64,000 nt of DNA from Hyalangium gracile (GTDB lineage Bacteria > Myxococcota > Myxococcia > Myxococcales > Myxococcaceae), in NCBI RefSeq assembly GCF_020103725.1, contig NZ_JAHXBG010000001.1:248001-312000 (forward strand). Direction: 5' to 3'. The translations under genes and the position numbers were made by a program. Shown here one piece after another: positions 59,214 to 64,000 of this stretch. The notes under the pieces were generated by a model, which saw nothing but the letters and a program-made list of their open reading frames with translations, did not search any database and was not told the origin of the DNA. Numbering within the stretch: the first letter of the stretch is position 1; each line of letters begins with the position of its first letter.

Positions 59214-59259
59214 CCCGCGACAACGCGCATCTTCCCCTCCAGAGAAAGGAACACCGACC

Positions 59260-59898
59260 GTGACGACCCCCACCCGCCCCATCCGCCTCTATCGCCATCC
59301 CCTGTCCGGCCACTCCCACCGCGCGCAGTTGCTCCTGTCGATGCTGGGCCTGCCGTTCGAGCTCATCGAGGTCGACTTCGCCAAGGGGGAGCACAAGCGG
59401 CCCGAGTTCGTGGCCAAGAACAACCCCTTCGGCCAGATCCCCGTGCTCGAGGACGGGGACGTGACGCTCGCCGACAGCAACGCCATCCTCGTGTACCTCG
59501 CGTCGCGCTATGACACGGAGGGGCGCTGGCTCCCGCGCGATCCGGTCGCGGCGGCGCGAGTGCAGCAGTGGCTCTCGGTCGCGGCCGGGCAGCTCGCCTT
59601 CGGTCCCTCGGCGGCGCGCCGGGTCACCCTGCTGGGCGCGAAGCTCGACTATGAGGCCGCGAAGGCGACGGCCACCCAGCTCTTCACGGTGCTCGACGGC
59701 CAGCTGGCCAACCGACGCTTCCTCGTCGGAGACGCACCGACAATCGCGGACCTGGCCATCTACGCCTATACCGCCCTGGCTCCCGAGGGCGGCATCTCGA
59801 TCGAGCCCTACGGCCACCTCCGCGCGTGGCTGGCGCGAGTCGAAGCCCTGCCCGGCTTCGTTCCGGTGCAGCGGACGCCGGCTCGGCCCGCGGCCTGA
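59260..59898 (+). CDS. Glutathione S-transferase family protein
   Basis: 212 residues from GTG 59260 (AAAGGA about 9 nt upstream). Thioredoxin-like half: IRLYRHPLSGHSHRAQLLLS, NPFGQIPVLEDGDVTLADS with the cis-Pro and the glutathione-binding ADSNAI segment; helical half: RRFLVGDAPTIADLAIYAYT with the N-capping Asp. The Ser/His of HPLSGHSHR suggests a Ser-type catalytic residue. It is likely a LysR-controlled detoxification enzyme, followed 31 nt later by a PPOx-fold flavoprotein. Confidence 0.9.
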   Translation: MTTPTRPIRLYRHPLSGHSHRAQLLLSMLGLPFELIEVDFAKGEHKRPEFVAKNNPFGQIPVLEDGDVTLADSNAILVYLASRYDTEGRWLPRDPVAAARVQQWLSVAAGQLAFGPSAARRVTLLGAKLDYEAAKATATQLFTVLDGQLANRRFLVGDAPTIADLAIYAYTALAPEGGISIEPYGHLRAWLARVEALPGFVPVQRTPARPAA

Positions 59899-59929
59899 TC
59901 TCTCGTCACCCACCCGAGGAGTTCGTGTC

Positions 59930-60985
59930 ATGTCGCAGAGCACTCCACCCCAGACTCCCACCGCAGCCCTGACCGGGTGGCCGCTGGAATCATCGCCGTT
60001 CCATGCGGGAGAGCAGGCTGTCCAGGCGCGAGTCGGGATGCGGGAGCGCATGGAGCAGATCGGCCGCAAGGTCATCCGCTCGTTCATGCCGGACCAGCAC
60101 CGGGAGCTGTTCTGCAAGCTGCCCTTCCTGATCGTCGGCAGCGTGGATGCTCAGTGGCGTCCCTCGGCTTCCATCCTGGTGGGCCGGCCGGGCTTCATCG
60201 GCTCACCTGATGCGCGGACACTGACCATCGCGTCCCTGCCGGGCGCTGGAGACTCCCTGGGCGAGAACCTCACCCAGGGTGCGCCGCTGGGGCTGCTCGG
60301 AATCCAGCTCGAGACGCGCCGGCGCAACCGGATGAACGGGCGGGTGGTCTCGCTCGACGAGGGCGGATTCGTCGTCCAGGTCGAGCAGAGCTTCGGCAAC
60401 TGCCCCCAGTACATCCAGGCCCGCGAGCCCGTGTTCGTGGCGGAGCCTTCCCGTGTTCCAGCGCCACGACCGGTCCAAAAGGAAGGAGCGCGGCTGTCCG
60501 AGGCCATGGCCGGGCTCGTGAGCCGGGCGGACACGTTCTTCATCGCGACGGCCTCCCCGAACGCCGGAGGGAACGGAGCGAGCGAAGGCGTCGACGTCTC
60601 GCACCGAGGCGGCAAACCCGGCTTCGTGCGAGTGACGGAGGAGGACGGCCGCACGGTGCTCACGGTCCCGGACTTCTCGGGCAACCGGATGTTCAACACG
60701 CTGGGGAACCTGGTGCTCAACCCGCGCGCCGGGCTCCTGTTCGTCGACTTCACGACCGGAGGAACCCTCTCGCTGAACGGCGAGGCCGAGATCGTCTGGG
60801 GCGGGCCCGAGGTCGAGGCCTTCGAGGGAGCCGAGCGGCTCGTGCGCTTCCGCGTCACGGAGGGCACGTGGATCGACCATGCGGTGCCGCTCCGCTGGTC
60901 TCCGGCACAGCCTTCACCTCACCTCGCCTCCACCGGCTCCTGGACCGAGCCTCTCAAGCACTCCCATCGGGATCAGCCTCGTTGA
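59930..60985 (+). CDS. Pyridoxamine-5'-phosphate oxidase-fold flavoprotein
   Basis: 351 residues from ATG 59930 with GAGGAG upstream. Two split-barrel PPOx-like halves: LPFLIVGSVDAQWRPSASIL and FFIATASPNAGGNGASEGVD, the second with SHRGGKPGFVRV and FSGNRMFNTLGNLVLNPRAG, the FMN-binding dimer motif of pyridoxamine oxidase-like proteins. The family reduces or oxidises small substrates with FMN or F420. Position behind GST under a divergent LysR suggests a role in redox or xenobiotic metabolism. Its last 32 bases overlap the end of the convergent TPR gene. Confidence 0.85.
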   Translation: MSQSTPPQTPTAALTGWPLESSPFHAGEQAVQARVGMRERMEQIGRKVIRSFMPDQHRELFCKLPFLIVGSVDAQWRPSASILVGRPGFIGSPDARTLTIASLPGAGDSLGENLTQGAPLGLLGIQLETRRRNRMNGRVVSLDEGGFVVQVEQSFGNCPQYIQAREPVFVAEPSRVPAPRPVQKEGARLSEAMAGLVSRADTFFIATASPNAGGNGASEGVDVSHRGGKPGFVRVTEEDGRTVLTVPDFSGNRMFNTLGNLVLNPRAGLLFVDFTTGGTLSLNGEAEIVWGGPEVEAFEGAERLVRFRVTEGTWIDHAVPLRWSPAQPSPHLASTGSWTEPLKHSHRDQPR

Positions 60986-63900
60986 GAGAGTGCAGCAGGC
61001 TCTCAATGGTCGGCAGCCATTGCAGTTGCCGCACATGAGGAAGGCGGGGCTTCGCCTCGAGGGAGCGCAGCGTGTCTCGAGCTTGAAGGAGCACTCCTTG
61101 GGCATTCCCGCGATCAGCGGGGGACTCCTTCAACATGACCATCGCCAGCTTGAGCTGGGAGAAGACGAGATCCATCCGCCACCCCACGCTGTCTGCTTCG
61201 CGCCGCGTCAGCCTCTGACGAAGCTCCAGCTCCCGCTCGAAGACCTGGCGCGCCTCCTTAAGAGCCCCCAGCTCGCACAACACGGATCCGAGCTCGCACA
61301 AGCTCACGGACACGTCCGCCTGTCTCGCTGGATTGTCCGGCTCCCGCTCTGCCTGCCGCTGGCGGATCTCCAGCCCTCGTTCAAAGGCCTGGCGCGCTTC
61401 CTCCAGATGCCCCTGGGCTCTCAGCACGCGTCCCAGCTCATTCAGGCTCACGGATACGTCCGCCTGCCTCCCAGCATCTTCCGGCTCCCGCTCCGCCTGT
61501 CGCTGACGGATCTCCAGCCCACGCTCGAATGCCCGGCGAGCCTCCTCAAGGCATCCTAGCGCTCGCAGCACGCTCCCCAGGCGTTCCCAGCTCGCGGCGA
61601 GGCCGAGCCGCCACATAGGCGTGTCCGGGTCGAGTTCCACCAGCCGCTGATGGATCTCCACCCCCTGCTCGAAGGTTCGACGCGCCTCCTCTCGTCGGCC
61701 ATGCGCGCTCAGCAGGTCCCCCATCCTCTCGAGCTCCGCCGCGAAATACTGATGCCACTGAGTCCGGCGTGACGCGTCCTCCTCCAGCTCCACCCCCTGC
61801 GCCAGAGCCTTGCGCCCTGCCTCCACATCCCCCCGAGCTATCAGGACGCTCCCCAGCCACCCCAGGCTCACCGACACCTCGTGCGGCCACAAGGCGCCGT
61901 AGGGGCTGCTCTCCGCCATCCTCCGCGCAAAGCCGAGCGCCCGCTCAGCGGCATGGCGAGCCTCCTCCAGGTCTCCTTTCGCCGTCAGTACTCCCACCAG
62001 GAGCCTGACGCCGACGAACATGATGGCCGCCACGTCAGCATCCCCTGGCCCCCTCACGACCAGCCGCTGTGCGAGGGCAACTCCTTGCTCGAAGGCCTGT
62101 CGTGCTCCTTCCAGCTCCCTTCTGGCCCTCAACACGGCTCCCAGCGCGTAGTGCATGGCTGACAACTCGCGCTCCGATTCAGCGCTGTCGGGGAGCTTCT
62201 CCGCCAGTGCCTGGTAGGCCATCAGCCCCTGCTCGAGAGTGAGACTCGCTTCTTCGAGTTGGCCCCGCGCGCTCAGCGTCTTTCCCAGCTTGTACAGGCA
62301 CAAGGCCACGGCCGCCTGCCGCGCAAGATTGTCCGCTTCACGCTTCGCCAGCTGCCGACGAATCTCCAGCTCCTGCTCGAAGACTCGACATGCCTCCTCG
62401 ACCTCCCCTCGCACCCTCAGCACGAGCCCCAATCGATCCAGAAGGGTACACACCGCCTCTTGCCTCTGAACATCGTCCTTCTCTAGCGCCACGAGCTTCT
62501 GACATGCCTGGAGCCCGAGGACGTAAGCGGAGCGCGCCCCATCCAGCTCTGCCTGTGCGCACAGCACGTTTCCAAGCATCGTCGCTCTCTCACCCACGTC
62601 ATCCAGCCATCGGACGTTATCCGGCTCCCGCTCCGTCAACCGCACCACGATCTCCAACGACTCTTCCAAGCACGGCCGCGCCAGACTCAACAGTCTCTGC
62701 GGGATATGCCACTCCGCCAGTCTCTGCAGTCGAACGGAGACAGCATGCTGCAACCAGGCGTTGCTCGGCTCCCGCTCCAGCAATCGCCGCGCTGTCTCCA
62801 GCTCCAAATCGAGGGCCTCGAATGGCCGCACCGTCTCCACTCGGATTCCGAGGTCGCGGAGAGTGACAGTCACCTCCCGATGCCACCACCTGACGGCACG
62901 CATCTCCTGCGCCACCAGTCCTTGACGAATCTCCAGGGCCCGCTGGAAGGCCTCACGCGCCTCCTGGGGGTTCCCTTGCGCGCTCATCACGGTCCCGGAC
63001 CGCTCCAAGGCCACGGCTACATCCAGCTGCCGCCCGGCATGGGTCGGCTCCCCGTCCAACAGACGCTGACGGATCTTCAGCGCCTGCTGGAAGACGCGCC
63101 GAGCCTTCACCAGGACTCCCAGGGAGCTCAACACAGCTCCCAGCTTGCTCAGGCTCACGGACACATCCCGCCGCCACTCGATGTTGTCTGGCCGCGCCTT
63201 CTCCAGTTGCTGACGCAGCTTCAGCGCCTGCTCGAATGACCGTCGAGCCTTCTTCAGCCCGCCCTGCGCCTTCTGCACTGTCCCCAGCTTCTCGAGACTC
63301 GCCGCGATGCCGCGCATCCACGCCAGGTTGTCCGGCTCCCGCTCCGTCAGCTGTCGGCAGATCTCCAGGGCCTGCTCGTAGCTCTTGTGAGCCTCCGTCC
63401 AATGTCCCTGGGCGCTGAAGACATCCCCTCTCCTGGTCAAGCTCCCCGAGATGTCCGCCTGCCACTGCGCCTTGTCCGGCTCTCGCTCCGCCAACTGACG
63501 CGCACACCCGAGCGCTTGCTCGAAGACCTCTCGCGCGCTTCTCAGACTGCCCCGGCGGAGGTACAGATCGCCCAGGCACCACGACAGGAGGGTTCGAGCT
63601 GGAGTCAGAACCCTTCGGCAGTGGTTCCAGACCGAGGTCACGTGAGCCTCGCGCTCCACTGACAGGTAGTCCCACGCGGGGTGCGACTCCTCTTGCATGA
63701 CCATCCAGAACTCGCTCGAGGCCTCTGGAAACAAGCCGCACATTCCCACCAGCAGGGCGTGCTGGATCTCCTCCAGCTCCTGTCCCCTGATGCGCCACCG
63801 GGTCCACGCCGCGATGAGCGGATGGATCACCACCTCCTCACGCCTCGCCCCACCGCTCTGGCCCAGGCCCAGGAGGGCCAGGTCCTTCGTGAGCCGCGCC

Positions 63901-64000
63901 AGGGCGAACCCAATCTTGTTCAGGTCGGTCGTCTGTCCCCTCGCCTTCAGCAGTCGGGCCAGCAGCTTGCGGTCGATGGGTACTCCGGGCTCCAGGAAGG
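60954..64000 (-). CDS. Large TPR-repeat protein, probable STAND/NB-ARC receptor (C-terminal part)
   Basis: The frame is open to the right window edge (1014 residues visible), so the N-terminus is missing. The first visible stretch (VPIDRKLLARLLKARGQT, LTKDLALLGLG, VVIHPLIAAW) looks like the winged-helix end of an NB-ARC module, followed by about sixteen TPR-type repeats with a 48-residue period, each containing AREPDN-like, LGxVLxAQGxLEEAR and FExGLEIRQR elements; the last repeats are almost identical. This is the plan of STAND ATPases, sensor proteins used in signalling and in antiphage defence. The nucleotide-binding part and effector lie beyond the edge, so the class is inferred. Confidence 0.75.
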   Translation of the reverse strand, partial: FLEPGVPIDRKLLARLLKARGQTTDLNKIGFALARLTKDLALLGLGQSGGARREEVVIHPLIAAWTRWRIRGQELEEIQHALLVGMCGLFPEASSEFWMVMQEESHPAWDYLSVEREAHVTSVWNHCRRVLTPARTLLSWCLGDLYLRRGSLRSAREVFEQALGCARQLAEREPDKAQWQADISGSLTRRGDVFSAQGHWTEAHKSYEQALEICRQLTEREPDNLAWMRGIAASLEKLGTVQKAQGGLKKARRSFEQALKLRQQLEKARPDNIEWRRDVSVSLSKLGAVLSSLGVLVKARRVFQQALKIRQRLLDGEPTHAGRQLDVAVALERSGTVMSAQGNPQEAREAFQRALEIRQGLVAQEMRAVRWWHREVTVTLRDLGIRVETVRPFEALDLELETARRLLEREPSNAWLQHAVSVRLQRLAEWHIPQRLLSLARPCLEESLEIVVRLTEREPDNVRWLDDVGERATMLGNVLCAQAELDGARSAYVLGLQACQKLVALEKDDVQRQEAVCTLLDRLGLVLRVRGEVEEACRVFEQELEIRRQLAKREADNLARQAAVALCLYKLGKTLSARGQLEEASLTLEQGLMAYQALAEKLPDSAESERELSAMHYALGAVLRARRELEGARQAFEQGVALAQRLVVRGPGDADVAAIMFVGVRLLVGVLTAKGDLEEARHAAERALGFARRMAESSPYGALWPHEVSVSLGWLGSVLIARGDVEAGRKALAQGVELEEDASRRTQWHQYFAAELERMGDLLSAHGRREEARRTFEQGVEIHQRLVELDPDTPMWRLGLAASWERLGSVLRALGCLEEARRAFERGLEIRQRQAEREPEDAGRQADVSVSLNELGRVLRAQGHLEEARQAFERGLEIRQRQAEREPDNPARQADVSVSLCELGSVLCELGALKEARQVFERELELRQRLTRREADSVGWRMDLVFSQLKLAMVMLKESPADRGNAQGVLLQARDTLRSLEAKPRLPHVRQLQWLPTIESLLHSLNEADPDGSA

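Overview
The window is high-GC bacterial DNA that looks like a myxobacterium of the Archangium/Cystobacter/Stigmatella type. Several families point there and are rarely seen elsewhere: a SitA6-like lipoprotein toxin with a double-CXXCG (SitI6-like) partner, a DUSAM-domain protein, a FrzS-like pseudo-receiver, a TIGR02265/DUF2378 protein, Ser/Thr kinases with WD40 or PEGA modules, and many lipoproteins and small CxxC proteins. No rRNA, tRNA, CRISPR array or intact insertion sequence was seen.

Layout. 1-3.2 kb: the 3' end of a SusD-like gene, then a secreted M28 aminopeptidase and a good terminator. 3.3-9.6 kb: an accessory island with less biased codon use. It holds small lipoproteins, a JAMM-like lipoprotein, a DUSAM protein, a secreted papain-like protein coupled to an internally duplicated partner, and a SitA6/SitI6-like pair. 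It reads as a kin-discrimination or toxin-immunity island. 9.7-14.1 kb: FrzS-like membrane pseudo-receiver, Fes-like esterase, TPM-domain protein, RDD protein and an SDR. 14.3-19.8 kb: a giant kinase-WD40 protein, a 69-residue peptide with three TTxxxxEE repeats (the plesiocin/graspetide core motif), and a D-aminoacylase-like amidohydrolase. 19.9-26 kb: trehalase plus molybdopterin oxidoreductase on one strand and XdhC plus MocA on the other, so two molybdenum-related units lie side by side. 26-33.8 kb: PEGA kinase, zinc-ribbon protein, LuxR-type regulator, a Lys-rich peptide, a tal-rpiA pentose-phosphate pair and a lipoprotein.

33.9-43.7 kb: P-type ATPase, a two-gene hypothetical operon, GNAT, a collagen-like lipoprotein, a tail-collar (MdpB-like) protein, a membrane protein, a tandem 60-bp hairpin repeat and a subtilase lipoprotein. 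44-53.5 kb: AI-2E transporter family protein, bioA with a GST-like gene, a TIGR02265 protein, a FemAB-like GNAT, two secreted/lipoprotein genes, a SUFU-domain protein, a BNR propeller and an unknown protein. 53.7-64 kb: a large membrane protein, a response regulator overlapping a degenerate kinase-like membrane protein, a TPR protein, a divergent LysR/GST pair, a PPOx-fold flavoprotein, and the C-terminal 1,000 residues of a TPR protein that looks like a STAND/NB-ARC receptor running off the right edge.

The most novel signal is the graspetide-like precursor at 17794-18003. Its core repeats are exact, but no ATP-grasp ligase gene is visible anywhere in these 64 kb. The second is the dense toxin/immunity-like island at 3.3-9.6 kb.
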